NCBI RefSeq assembly: GCF_035222375.1
Contig: NC_085888.1
Location: forward strand, 248,001-312,000
Source: Podospora pseudocomata
Taxonomy: Eukaryota; Ascomycota; Sordariomycetes; Sordariales; Podosporaceae
Direction of reading: 5' to 3'
Length of the DNA stretch: 64,000 nucleotides
Position numbers and translations under genes: made by a program. Below, one piece after another: positions 45,276 to 57,389 of this stretch. Under the pieces are notes generated by a model, which worked only from the letters and a program-made list of their open reading frames with translations, did not search any database and was not told the DNA's origin. The first letter of the stretch is position 1. Each line of letters starts with the position of its first letter.

Positions 45276-47407
45276 TCATAACCAAGCTTCACCGTTGAGA
45301 GAAAAACCGGCCGGAACCACCACCTCAATTCCCATAACCCCCACATGGCCCCCACTAGCATGAACATCATCATCATCCCAACTCCCACTCACCCTCCTCC
45401 TAGGCCACGTGGCCTTGAACGCCAGAGCCGGTTCCCAAAACATGAACTCTGTAATATCCTCCTTCCTAATCCCATACATCTCCGCCAACCCCCCCCTCGT
45501 CAAAACCCCCGACTCCACCACCAGCTCAAACACCTCCCGTGTCGGAAACAAGATGTCCAACGTGACCGAATACGGCCCCGCGTTCTTCGTCCTGAGCGTC
45601 TTGGCCAGCTTATACAACGGCACTGAAGACGGAAGCGCCGATTTCGGAAAACACGTCAATTCCGGCGCAATCAAAGAAGGCGGGAACAACGGCCGGGAAG
45701 ACTTGAGCTTTTCAAGGGGGGAGATCTCTTTTGGGTGGGTCCCGCTGGGAATAAAAAAAGGGGGTTAGCAACAGAAAAAGTGGGGACTTCAAAGTAAACA
45801 AAGAGGGGACAAAAACATAACATACTTTGTTTGAATCTCCTCAGGGGCGAGCACCCTCCCGACAGTCTGCACAGAGATGGGGAATGATGCCACGGGGTCG
45901 TCGATCTCCATGAGATGGTACATGCAAAACTGCGTCGCCGGCCCGACAGAGATGTCACACGGGGCGAGCGGCATGGCAAAGTTCCCTGCTGTGGCTACCT
46001 GCCCTGGGTAGGGGGCGTGGACAAAGTATACCTTTGCCAGGTTTGCCACAGCCTTGGCTTGCGCCGGTGTTTGTGCCAGGACTTTACCCAGCACACCAAT
46101 CTCGGTGGGGAAGTGTGCTGGTTGAGGGGCGATGCCGGGTATGAGGGGTGTCTGGCCGTAGAATTTGAAGCTGAGGTCAAAGTCAAAGGTGTAGACTTGA
46201 TGCAGGCGCTTCTTGATCATGGGCACCAACAAATCGTTGAGCTGGGACTGCATGATAGGGTCGCGGATGCCGCCGATGAAGATGGCGAGGTGACCAGTCA
46301 CCTTGGCCGCTTCAAGCTTGATGGTGTACTTTGTGTTGCTGACGCTTGGCTCCGGCGAGGACTGGTCGGGCGAAAAGGGGATGAATTTGGATCCGGTTAC
46401 ACGGATCGTCCGGCTGTCAGGGAGCTGTGTGTACGTCGAGTCGCGGACGTCAAGAATCCCGCCCGGTCCGGCAAGGAGGTCAGGCCGGGGCTTCTCATAC
46501 ATGGTGTGTGCCGCCACAGAAAGAGGTGTGCATTTGGCTACCGGATTCAGGGGCCGGATTTCAAAGCAATCCTGTCGAACAATAGCCAAAGCCTCGGCAC
46601 TCTTTGGCGTCGCGCAGACAGCACCGCATTCCATGATTTTGCCCATGTGGTGAGCAAGACCAAGATCCGGGAAGCCATTGTGCACACAAAAGGCCGCGTA
46701 AGGCGCCGGATCATAGGATCGACCTGCGATGATGATGTCGAAGTCAGGATGGTCTCGCATGGCCTGTACCCAGGGCTCAAGGCCCATCTGGGCAACGATG
46801 ACCACGGCATCGTCAATGTCCGAAGACAGGAGCTCCGGGACACCTCCACCGCACGGCGTGATTTCACCTCGGCCAAGACTAGCTCGTACCTCGGACTTGG
46901 TAATCTCGGAGTGAATGGTGACGATCTTTAGTTGGCGATACTTTTCCCTTTCGACAACCTCGTTGACGATGTCGACAAGAAGCTGCACGTGGGCATTTGT
47001 TCCGTCGCCTCCGGCAGAGCCTATGAGAAGATTACTTAGTCATCATTTCTCCGCGAGCTAATGTCGGTGTGGACGCCCCCCAAGTACCTATCCGTCTGAC
47101 ATTCCAGCGCCCCCCGTACGACGCGGGCCGCACCAAGAGCGTGAAAAAAACGATACGTACCGATAAGAACGGGGATGTGTTTGTTCGCGCTGGCGGTGAC
47201 AAGAAGCTTGAGGTCCCGCTCATATGCCTCTCGCGAAGCAGACGTCAGTCCCAAGGCCAGGCGCGAGGGCCCACTGTCTGTAGAGCCACTGTCGAGGATG
47301 ATAGCGTCGACGCCGTTCTCTATCTCGGTCCAGTACAGGTGCTCGTCGAAGGAGTACCCTAGCATGCCAATTGGCGTGAGGATCCTGAGTTCGTCCTTTA
47401 CCGCCAT
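45276..47407 (-). CDS. AtuA-like (DUF1446) plus DUF4387 fusion protein
   Basis: Exons 47407-47161, 47020-45826 and 45744-45276 give 636 residues. The AtuA/DUF1446 part starts LRILTPIGMLGYSFDE and includes ILDSGSTDSGPSRLALG, GSAGGDGTNAHV, CGGGVPEL, IIAGRSYDPAPYAAF, MGKIMECGAVCATPKS and LAGPGGILDVRDSTYTQL. The last ~150 residues are DUF4387: YKLAKTLRTKNAGPYSVTLD, then FWEPALAFKATWPRR and a DDDVHASGGH motif. AtuA-type proteins belong to acyclic terpene (citronellol/geraniol) and related acyl-CoA breakdown in bacteria; the fungal role is less known. No targeting signal is obvious. It is divergent from an MFS transporter, which suggests a catabolic pair. Confidence 0.9.
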
Positions 47408-48943
47408 GTTCTGGCTTTGTTGATGATGTCGTTTGGTATCGAACCAGAGGTGGTGGTGATGGTGGTGGTGGTGATGCTTGGCTGATATGGGAAAGAGATA
47501 ATGGCCGTGCTCTACCAGGGTCTGATCGACAGGCAGCGGGGGGAGGGTGGTACTGAGTCACACTGAATCAAATGGCGATCTTGGAATCTTTCGGCTGCCA
47601 CTGTGCCACAAGACAAGACCTGTCGCGAGAGACTTTGCATGCATGATGAGTGTGTACGCGTCCCAAGCCCAAGCACCCCCCTTTATAGATGGCGGCTGTC
47701 CCTTCCTATCCTGTTGGACGGTACCGGTTAGCAAGAGTAAGTTGATAGACACAACATGACGGCAATTTGCATTAAGTGAGGGATGATCCCATAAAAACAA
47801 GGTGATGTTGCTTGGACAGGAGCCGGACGTTAAAAACTCACCCGAGACTCCGTGTCTCTGATATCGTGTTTGACTGACTCAATATATTTCGTCCCTCGTT
47901 GCAGGGTCCAACTCGACAAACAGATGGTTTCCAGGCTGGAGAGATGAGGGAGAAGACGAACAGAGCGAGATACCGAGTATATGGTGTTTATGAGTAAGTG
48001 TAATAATAATAAGGTTATGCAAGTGCCGGAATCTGACTCGGTGTAGAGACAGTTCGGAATGTGTGTGAGAAATGCTGGACGCGCCTCGGACTTGCAGTCT
48101 GACGGCTTGTGCAGTTCTGTACAGTCAGCAGTAAAAATGGGTGACTAGGTGACATGCAGCCAATGGATGCCGAAATATTAATGGGAAAGTGCTACCCAGA
48201 GTGCATGGGGAGGGGTCGCAGTGCTGGATCCTCGGCCTTGGTAGGCGAGCCCGTCCCTAATATTTTACGCGGCGGGTACCTAGCCAGCTAACTAGCGGGA
48301 GCATAAAAAGTCCCCTGAATTGGTTGGCTGGGACACGGCTGGCGATCACACCTGACATGGAAACTTCAAGTTCATTGTTCCATCATATACCTACCTACCT
48401 CTTCCCCGGCCATCCTCCCCCGCACACCACATGCATCTCTGGCCAACTTTGGGTCCTCGGAATGCCAACCATCCCTTTGAATCTGGCAGGTATCACAAGT
48501 TGTTCATCTCTTTCCATCCCACGTCGTCAACGACTCCCCGCTCGTTTCATGTTGAGGTTGGCGCTTCCTGTTGCTGCTGCCACGCAAGCAACGTTCCTCA
48601 CTTCCGCTTGAGGTCATCCCCACGATAGGGAACCACGGGACCAGTGGGAACGACGGGCGGCTAGGTGAAGTAAGTATGATTTCACTATCCCTTGCGTCTT
48701 TCTCCAACCCGGAGTATGTAGAACGTCACCCTCCCTTACCCCCGCGAATTACAAACGTATACTACTCGATGGCGACGCTGACGATATCTCCTAGGGATCA
48801 TCATCCTGTCTTTGAGACATTCCTAGGTTCATCGCCGATCATTGTCTTGACTGTAGTTATATGCCTCGACCTCGGCACTTGAGCAGCCATAGTAGTATCT
48901 TGGCCAGAAGCAACTGAAGTGGCTCGACAAACAGCAGCAAGAC
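47408..48943. promoter_or_regulatory. Divergent promoter region, AtuA-like gene and MFS gene
   Basis: 1.5 kb between divergent ATGs and no gene inside. A GTG-rich trinucleotide patch lies near 47449-47475 just upstream of the AtuA-like ATG. Confidence 0.5.
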
Positions 48944-50681
48944 ATGGCGCAATCGCCCGTGACCCCCGTCGGCTCAAGTCTAGGACTTGGGGACGATAAA
49001 AGCTTTTCAAAGGCCGGAGTCCCAAGCGATCCAGGCGATGGCGAGGTCAGCGACCGTCTTGACGTTGACGCCAGCCATAGCGAGGATGGCGACCACTCTA
49101 ACGGACTGTACGCCCATCGCGAGATGTCCTTGACCGCAGAGGAAAGGAAAGCCGAAAAGAGATTCCTTCTCAAGATTGACTTTATTATCTTACCTTTAAT
49201 TGCATCCATTTACTTTCTCGCTGCGCTGGTAAGTCGCCCGGCCATCCTTCCGTTTTTCGCTCTCCCCAAAGCTAACGTCGTTGTCAGGACCGAAGCGATG
49301 TTGGCAATGCGGCCGTGGCCGGCATGACAGCCGATCTGAACTTGACCGCCGCAGAGCTCAGTTTCTGCGTGGCCTTCTTCTACATTGGTTTCTTGGCCTT
49401 CCAGCTTCCCGGCTCCATCATGGTCAGGCTGTTGACGCCTCCTATCCAACTGGGCACTGCATTGGTCATCTGGGGCGGTGCCACCGCCATCATGACTGAA
49501 GCAAACAACTGGCAAACCATCGCCGGTCTCCGTATAGTAGTCGGTTGCTTCGAAGCATTCATCCAAGGCGCCCCGCTGTACCTTACTTTCTGGTACAAGC
49601 CCCACGAGCTCGCCACCCGGGGCGCAATCTTCATGTCCATGACGAGCCTGGCCGGGAGCATGAATGGCTTGATAGCCTATTCCATTCAGACGACCATGGA
49701 GGGTGCCCACGGTCGGAGGGCCTGGCGGTGGATTTTCCTTATCGAGGGTGTGGCGTCTGTTGGGTTTGGGGTGCTCATCTTTTTCATCCTGCCCAACACG
49801 CCGGAGAAGGTGAAGAGGTGGTTTACCGAGGAGGAGAAGAAGATTGCGCTGAGGAGGACGAAGGAGGCGTATAATATCCCGAATACGAAGATTAGTTTGG
49901 GGCAGCTGAAGGCGACGGTTAGGGATCCGAAGACGTGGTTTTATTGTGAGTTTTCCTGATGATTAACAGGAGGAAGACTACTGACTAAAGCACAGGTGTC
50001 ATTAACCTCGCCGCTGCCATCAGTCAAGCAGCATGGGGCCAGTTCTTGCCTGTGCTGCTCAACCTCAACGGGTACACCCCCAACGAAGCCCAAATCATGT
50101 CCATTCCTGTCTATGTCTGCGCGGGAGTGTCGGCGATTGCGTGCGGGTACCTTTCCGATCGCTTCCGCATGAGAGGCATCTTTGTTATCGTCGGGCTACT
50201 CGTTGCCGCGGCAGGATGGCTTGTTCTCATCCTCAGCAAGAACCAACAGCTCTCCTACGCGGGCACATACTTTGTCGGCATTGGGTCGTCACCATGTGTG
50301 ATTGTTATGTTGGCATGGATGAATAACAACGTCCTGGGCTACACGAAGAAGTACACCCTTCCGCAACCCCCTTTTTCGGAGACAGTCACTAACATGAACA
50401 ACAGAGCGGGAACACTAGCCATAGTCAACATGATCGGCCACCTAGGCGCCATCGGCGTTTCTTTCTCCTTCAACAACAAGCCTGATTACTACCTTGGGAA
50501 GTCACTGGCCATGGGATCAGCGCTCATTGCGACCTGCACGACTATTCTGTTCTTCTTTTACTTGGATCGGCAAAACGCGCGGAAGCTGGCGAATAAGGAC
50601 ACGGTGGAGGCGCGGATGCTGAGGCAGAAGACGGTGGAGGAGGTGTTTGATGGACATCCGGATTTCATGTATTCGAAGTAG
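48944..50681 (+). CDS. MFS transporter, Dal5/Tna1 (allantoate/nicotinate permease) type
   Basis: Exons 48944-49228, 49288-49945, 49996-50350 and 50405-50681 give 524 residues and about twelve membrane helices. The start of the core (EKRFLLKIDFIILPLIASIYFLAAL, then DRSDVGNAAVAGM) and the FQLPGSIMVR and RWIFLIEG segments are typical of the anion:cation symporter family that includes Dal5 and Tna1. It should import an organic anion at the plasma membrane; the substrate cannot be read from sequence. The N-terminal 60 residues are acidic and Ser-rich. Intron 3 is 54 nt with no stop in frame, so its retention would insert 18 residues. It is divergent from the AtuA-like gene. Confidence 0.9.
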
Positions 50682-51597
50682 ACTGACTGCATTGGGTGGT
50701 ATGGCAGGTAGGGGGGTAACTCGGGCGTTTATTTTTTTGGTGTAGCATTTTGGATTTTTTCTTCAATTGGGTGGGGGTGAAATAAGAAAATTAAGTCTTT
50801 ACCATTGCATTGGGAGTATATCACAGACAGTAATGAGACCTTTGGGTGTGTGAAATGCCTTGGAATGGGTGTGCTCGGTGAAGAAAATTGACTGATGAGT
50901 GTGCAAATGGTTTATGCATGGCACAACTTACAACTGGGTTGCTTAATTGGATTGATTTACGAAGAGACATTGACCCCTCCCGATTAGGAAGGTGAAAGTA
51001 CACCTGGCGATGGGTGAGGTGGAAAAACGGCGTCAGCAGGTCTGTGACTCGGTTGGGTTTTTGAGGTTGGGGTTGCTGGTTGGGGAGGATCTTTGGGATC
51101 TGCAGTACACTGGATTGGATATGTTTTTCAACCTGCAAAGATCCTGGATTGATTTGATAGGGATGAGTAAGCGGGTATTCCCGGAAAGGACGAGATGAGG
51201 TAATGAGTTCCAGGAGATTGGTTGAGACTGATAAGCCTGGCAAGGCTTTGCTGACCTCGAGGCGTGGCGCAGCTGGTACTTATAACAGGGTTTGGCTAGT
51301 TGCTGAGAAGACTCGTACAAATCGTATAGAAGGTTTCTGGTGAATGTAGACCAACGCGTCACTGTAGACAAGGCATTGTCGGGAAACACAGCCGAGTGCT
51401 ACAGAGTGGAGTCTGTGGTGATCATCGCAGGCATGGTGGTATATACATGTACTATATAAGAAAGACTGGCTTCCATTTATTGACCGAATTGACCATTGAG
51501 TTTGGGCGTGTAGTCGGTTCGGCCCCTGTTTGAAAGATTTCTTTGCACCAAGGCTTTGTTCTCATCATACTGTCTTGTTCGGCGTCAGAAGCCCATC
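50682..51597. other. Intergenic, about 0.9 kb
   Basis: 3' flank of the MFS gene and promoter of the hydrolase. No gene seen. Confidence 0.5.
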
Positions 51598-53376
51598 ATG
51601 AGATCCTGTTCTCCCTCTATGAGAGGGCTGACAGTCTGTTCAGTGGTCTTGTCAATTTCCCTAGCGTCAGCCAAACCTCTCTCATTCCGATCTCGCAACG
51701 ACACCACAACCGCTGTAAAAAAAATCAGCTGGGCACCATGCAATTTCAACGTTTCAGGCGACCCTCTTGCAGACCAAATCGACTGCGGGAGTCTGGTTGT
51801 ACCGCTCGATTACACCGACCCAACCTCCAATGAGACCCTCACGTTGTCTCTGCTGAGAAGCAAAGCCGTCTCCCCTAGCGCCACGGGAAACAAGAAGAGC
51901 ATGCTCTTCAACTTTGGCGGGCCAGGCTACCCGGCAAGAACTACCCTGGCAGAAAATGCCGTTACTCTGCACAAGTAATTTTGGCTTCGCTTGATGAGGA
52001 GAGATGTGCAAGCTGACAAGACAACAGCATGACTGGCGGAGAATATGACCTCGTCGCCTTTGATCCACGGTACTTACCATCTTCCCCATACTTTTGCTAT
52101 CAACCCACATCCTAACCAGAGTAACAGCGGCACGGCCGACACTATCACCTTCAGATGCTATGCCAACCAGACCGAGCGCCTCGCAGCAACCGCTTCCCTC
52201 CCCATCCTCGACCTCACCCCCGGCGCCAGCGCCCCCAACGCCTTCGCCGAAAACTACGCCAACGCCGTCGCCCTCTCCCAACGTTGCGCCGCCTACAACC
52301 TCGACCCAGCCCTCCAAAAGAACGCCAACGTTCTCACCACCGGAATGGTAGCCCGCGATCTAATGGCTGTAGTCGACTCCCTCCACACCTTCGAAGAAGA
52401 AGACGGTCTCCTCCACTACTGGGGCATCTCCTACGGCTCCCTCCTCGGCGCCACCGTCGCCGCACTCTTCCCAGACAGAATGGAACGCCTCATCCTCGAC
52501 GGAATAGTCAACGCAGAGAATTACTACCACCACTTCGGCATCGACATCGACCAACTCCTCTCTTCCGACGACGCCTTCCAGGGTGTGCTCTCCGACTGCC
52601 TCAAAATTGGCACCTCCCGCTGTGCCCTAGCCGACATCAACTCCACCGCTCCCGAGCTAGAAGCCACGCTCCTCGCCATGGTCGACCGCTACCAATCCAA
52701 CCCCGTCGCCGCGGCCGGCAAGGTAATCAACGGGAAATTCGTCAAAGAAATCCTCATAGTCATCATCAAATACCCCACTGGCATCGTCCCCCTAGCCACA
52801 GTCTACATCCGCTCCCTCCTCGAAGGCAAAAACCTCGACGGGGTGGTGGCCTTCCACACGGCGCTCTACAACGCCGTCAGCATGGGTGACAATGACGCCT
52901 TGACGGGAATAGCCTGCTCAGACAAGGTCATCCGCGCCACTGGGCCCACGGATCAGAAGTTGATAGATGACACAAATCACATGTTCAATTCGACAAAGAT
53001 ATTTGGCGGGTTGCTAGCCGGGATCGCCAGCCAGTGCGCCGAGTGGCCTCATGAGGGGAGGGGGAAGTACACGGAGCACTGGTTTGATGAGGAAGGACGG
53101 CCAAGGGTGATTAAGACGAGGAAGCCGATTTTGTTTGTCGGGAATCGGTATGATCCTGTGACGCCGGTCAAGTCGGCGGTGGCCATGTCAAGCGTTTTTG
53201 AGGGGAGCCGGGTGTTGGAACGGGATGCGTTTGGGCATGCGTCGATCGCGCAGTGGTCGGATTGCACGGCCGAGGTGTTTAGGGGGTATTTTGGGGAGGA
53301 GATGGTTCTGCCTGAGGACAAGAAGGTTTGTGAGGTTGATGTTGGGGTGTTTGACGTTGGGGTGTTTCCTGGGTAA
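51598..53376 (+). CDS. Secreted alpha/beta hydrolase, TAP-like (peptidase S33)
   Basis: Exons 51598-51974, 52028-52069 and 52122-53376 give 557 residues. The N-terminal hydrophobic stretch (GLTVCSVVLSISLASA) is a signal peptide; a second Met at 51619 would give a shorter one. The oxyanion region is FNFGGPG, followed by YDLVAFDPR. The triad reads Ser243 in GISYGS, Asp484 in NRYDPVTP and His512 in FGHAS. The C-terminal TAP-like domain fits tripeptidyl aminopeptidase relatives. The second exon is only 42 nt, and the third intron boundary uses an AGAG acceptor, chosen because it restores the frame. Family members release short peptides or act as esterases; the substrate is unknown. Confidence 0.87.
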
Positions 53377-55755
53377 AGCTTCAGTACGTAGGTACCTAGC
53401 TCCACCATACATGAAAGCCTTGAAGGGCTCCTCTTCAAGCCCCGAGTCCCCTCGCTGGTCTTGTCAAATGTCGAGAGATTGTCCAACCATGCTGATCGCC
53501 GTCTCATCGGCAAGACAGTACACGCCAAGCAACCACGTGGTTGAGAGACTTTGCTATTTTGATAGAAGTTGAAGAGACACCAGCCTTCAGAATAAGTTCA
53601 GTCTAGAATATCGCCAAGCCTGCTTGTTGCGCAGCGCACGGTGCAGAAGGTGCCACGCGCGGGCTGTGCCTTGAAAGCGCTGGTCGCGTCCAACTTTCTG
53701 AGCACATTTGCCATTGCACTTCATGTTGCATCAACCACTCAAGCTCAATGCAGGACTCGTTGTTTTCTTCCGGTACTGGCTGGCATCTTGTTCCTGACGA
53801 CAGATTCATCTATCTGCGACAATATCCACCCATCTACACTGCGCGACGCGTGTGGAATCGAAATATCTTCACCTCCAACCTCGCGACTTTCTTTCAACTC
53901 CATCTCCAGCCACCTCTGAACTTTGAACATTCAGCTGCCCCGCACCCTGCAATGAGAAGCATTCCCTGAAGCTTTCACCATTTTTGAGTCAGTCATTTTC
54001 AGCGACAACATGTCGGTTCGTTGATGTCGAGATCGCGGTCGGCAGTTGTGGTTGCACCGATGCATATGCGTGGCAGTCAGTCTGCATGCATCAAGTCCCG
54101 AGCGAGCCGAGCAGTCAGGAGTCAGGCTGATATAGCAGAATTGACTGCAGAACCGTGAGAACCTGTCGCTGATATTGGCTTGAAGCTTGCAGATGCTTTT
54201 CTTGATGCCTTCACACGTCAAAGAACTCGTTTCAACCCTCTCATTGGACCGCCCGGGGTTCCGTTGATGGTTGCAGGCGCTCCGAAATCTGCCTTGTTGC
54301 CCCTGCCAAGACATCTTCGGCTTTTGGGCCCGCGACCCTTCAGGAACCGGTCTGGACGACTTGCCAACTCCTTCAGACCTCTCTAAGCCTGCAAACTTGC
54401 AAACATGCTCGTTTTCCCAGCCGAACCTCAGGATCAGGTGCTGGGAATTTGGTCAACATTGCGAACAACTCTTCAACAACCACAAGATGGCCATGCCCAG
54501 CTTGGCTCATTGACGTAGATGTCGTTGCATCCCCACATGTTTGAGGCTCTTCAGTGGATGGCAGACGTTAGCCCAGTTCATCCCGTGCAACCTGCCAGCG
54601 TGTCGTTCGGTTTCATGTTGAGCCTGCTGGGTTCCTGGGTTGCGCAGGTACTGGAAGGTTGTCCTTGGAAGACGCATAAAGGTGTGGTGGGGCAGCCGTT
54701 TTGTTTCCCCTTTTTGATGTCAACCTGCGCCTCACTTCCCCTTTTTGCAGCCCAAAAGAAGACTTGCATGAATGTTTCTGGTCTGCCAATCCTGTTGCTG
54801 CTCATCATGGTCTTGTCATCCTGCTTCGAGAGCCAGAGCTTGGGCTCGATTGAGGTCATCGATGCGGCCCGTCTGATCTCATCAGCCCTGTTTTCTGCAA
54901 ATATATCTCAGGGATCTCTGCTAAGATATCGCGGAGAGATACGCAATGCTCTACATTTGTCCAGGTCAGCCAGTTTGTGCAAACTACCACCCTTTCTACC
55001 TGGAACGCTGGAGTAAAAGCTCGGATTATACCCGGACGCCACGTACCAAAACTGGCGAGATATCTGCCGAGGAGGGCTGATGAGGGGACTGGAATGACGG
55101 AACATTTTTTGCTTGTTTCATGCCCTTTGCCAAGTTCACAGTGAGGCTCCAATCAGCACTGCCCTCTCAGTTTGGCAGCTCGATGGATTCAGATGTGGAC
55201 TGATCCAGACCTTTGCATCTCCACTTGGACGCGATCATGTCAGGGTTGCGCAGCCCGCGCCCACAGCTCTGGTCGACAGCCATGCATGCCGATGGCGCCT
55301 GGAGATGGGAGGGTGGAAACGTGGCGGGCAATATAGATGCATTTATATCTGCTCTATATTCCCGTGCTCTTCAATTTCCTGTTCAGGTTCTCTGCCTTGG
55401 TTGTTTGAAGCTCCCGCCTTTCTTTTCGTCTGTTGCTGATATCAGAGATTCTTGTCTTTGATCATCACTGTCCTTCTTTCGCTTTTTCCCGGTTTTCGAG
55501 AAACCACAGGCCATTCATTTTTTTTATTTGTTGATATAGCTCCTTCCCGAGTTATCATCGCTTTTTTTTTTTTTTTTTTCTTTTTTTTTTTTGGACCTCT
55601 CGTCCGCTCTTTCCCTGAGACCACAGCAGCACCACACCTGTGTCTTGACACTCACTCTTTTTTCTGAGCCACAACCACCGCAGCAGTCTTGTGTGCTGTG
55701 TACGTCTTATACCCAGTATCTTTTATCACCCTCTTTTCGGGGGCCCACCGTCATC
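53377..55755. other. Intergenic, about 2.4 kb
   Basis: No gene recognised. A 165-codon plus ORF at 54519-55016 has hydrophobic stretches but no family features. Long T-runs at about 55562-55592 precede the GH16 gene. Confidence 0.5.
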
Positions 55756-56743
55756 ATGCGTTTCGACACCATCACGTTCGCCTCCCTCTTTTCCACCCTC
55801 GCCTCGGCCGGTGCAGTCCCCAACTACCCCGGCCTCAAAACACTGTGGTCGGATGACTTTGCCGGTGCTCCGGGTCAAATGCCCAACAGCAACCTCTGGA
55901 ACATCATCACCAAGTTTGTTTTCTTCCCCGTCCCCTTTCCTTTCCCATGGTTACTAACCCCCTCAACCTCAGCCTCAAAACCAACAACGACCTCCAAGAA
56001 TATACCACCTCCAACACCAACCTTCAGCTCTCGGGCGGTGGCACCGTCCAAATCATCCCCCGCCTCAACCGCCAAACCAACAGCTGGACCTCTGCCCGCA
56101 TCGAGACAAAAGCAGTCTTCACCCCCTCCCCCGGGAAGGTCACCACCTTTGAAGGCAGCATCCGCTTCGGCGACCACCCGGTCCACATGAAGCAGGGGAT
56201 CTGGCCCGCGTTTTGGATGCTGGGCAAGTCGATCCACCAGGGCACGCCCTGGCCGCAGTGCGGGGAGCTCGACATTATGGAGACGATCAACGGCGTGCCG
56301 ACGGCGTATGGGACTGTGCACTGCGGGAGTGTTCCGGGGGGCCCGTGCAACGAGCCGGTGGGGAGGCACGGGACGATGGGGATTAGCCCGACGGGGTGGC
56401 ACACTTATCGGATAAGGGTTGATAGGGCGAGGGCTGGGGCGGGGGGCAAGTGGGAGGATGAGGAGATTGTTTGGGAGGTGGATGGGAGGGTGTTTCATAC
56501 GTTGAGGGGGGGGGAGGTGGGGGATCAGGGGGTCTGGGGGACGCTGGCGCATAGTCCGATGTTTTTGATTTTGAATGTGGCTGTGGGGGGGGACTGGTGA
56601 GTTTTTTTTTCTGTTTTGACTGATGATGAAGTCTGGATGGATGCTAACAAAGTGGAAATAGGCCTGGTGCGCCCAATGCGCTGACTGCGGACAGCTATGG
56701 CAGTATGATGGAGGTGGAGTACGTCGCTGTGTACTCGTCGTAG
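55756..56743 (+). CDS. GH16 beta-glucanase-like secreted enzyme
   Basis: Exons 55756-55913, 55973-56596 and 56662-56743 give 287 residues. A signal peptide (MRFDTITFASLFSTLASAGA) is followed by the beta-sandwich with LWSDDFAG, IWPAFWMLG and the catalytic motif Glu151-Leu-Asp153-Ile-Met-Glu156 in CGELDIMETI. Glu151 is the expected nucleophile and Glu156 the acid/base. The protein ends NVAVGGDWPGAPNA...VEYVAVYSS, typical of GH16. The likely activity is endo-1,3(4)-beta-glucanase or a cell-wall remodelling relative. No GPI signal or extra domain, so it is probably a soluble extracellular enzyme. Confidence 0.92.
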
Positions 56744-57307
56744 ATTTGTTTGGGACAGGGGCTCTTTCTCTGCCGGTAAAAGGCTAGAAAGTTTGTGTCA
56801 GAATATGGGATGGACGATGGATGTCACTCTCGTTAATGATGCACGGCGTTTTTGGAGGAATGATATCATGGAAGGTTGGATACACAGACAAAAGGCTTCT
56901 CTTTTTGAGTTGTACATATTGCTTGTTCCTCGGCCTGAGGCTAGATTTAGTGTTGGAAAGTGTCTTTACCCAGCGATTTCGAGCGGTAAAATCTGTTGAG
57001 GGATGACACCTCAAGACTTGGCTGAGCCTCCATGGCCTTGTGCTCCTTTGTTCTCTAATAATGATGCTCGGTTTGGGAGCTTTAGTTTCTTCAATAAGTT
57101 GCTCGGCCCCGATCGAAATGCATGCGAGTTTCAATTCGAACTTGGGTGATCAACATTCGCAAAGAAAACATAATGTGTTTCCATCTTCCCCATCAACTGC
57201 ATTAAAAAAAACTTTATTCTCTCACCAATGACACGATCGAGTGTTGTGTGGTGGTGCAAATGTGGAGACAAAGACGAGTGAGGTTGCAAAAATTGTCAAA
57301 AGACATC
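56744..57307. other. Spacer between GH16 gene and tRNA-Ser
   Basis: 3' flank of the GH16 gene. Minus-strand T-runs near 57283-57300 probably terminate the tRNA-Ser. No gene seen. Confidence 0.55.
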
Positions 57308-57389
57308 CGACGTGGGCCTGATTCGAACAGACGCTCCCGAAGGAACAAGATTTCTAGTCTTGCGCATTAGACCACTCTGCCACCACGCC
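57308..57389 (-). tRNA. tRNA-Ser(AGA)
   Basis: An 82-nt class II tRNA with a long variable arm (CCTTCGGG hairpin). The acceptor stem GGCGTGG pairs with CCACGTC, the anticodon loop is CTAGAAA (anticodon AGA), and the T arm is GTTCGAATC. No intron. A TTTT terminator lies just downstream on the minus strand. Confidence 0.93.

Noticed and set aside
45915-46931. 338-codon plus-strand ORF over the AtuA-like gene
   Set aside because: Antisense shadow; the minus strand carries clear DUF1446 motifs.
54519-55016. 165-codon plus-strand ORF with hydrophobic stretches
   Set aside because: No recognisable family and no supporting exon structure; hydrophobic runs come from pyrimidine-rich DNA.
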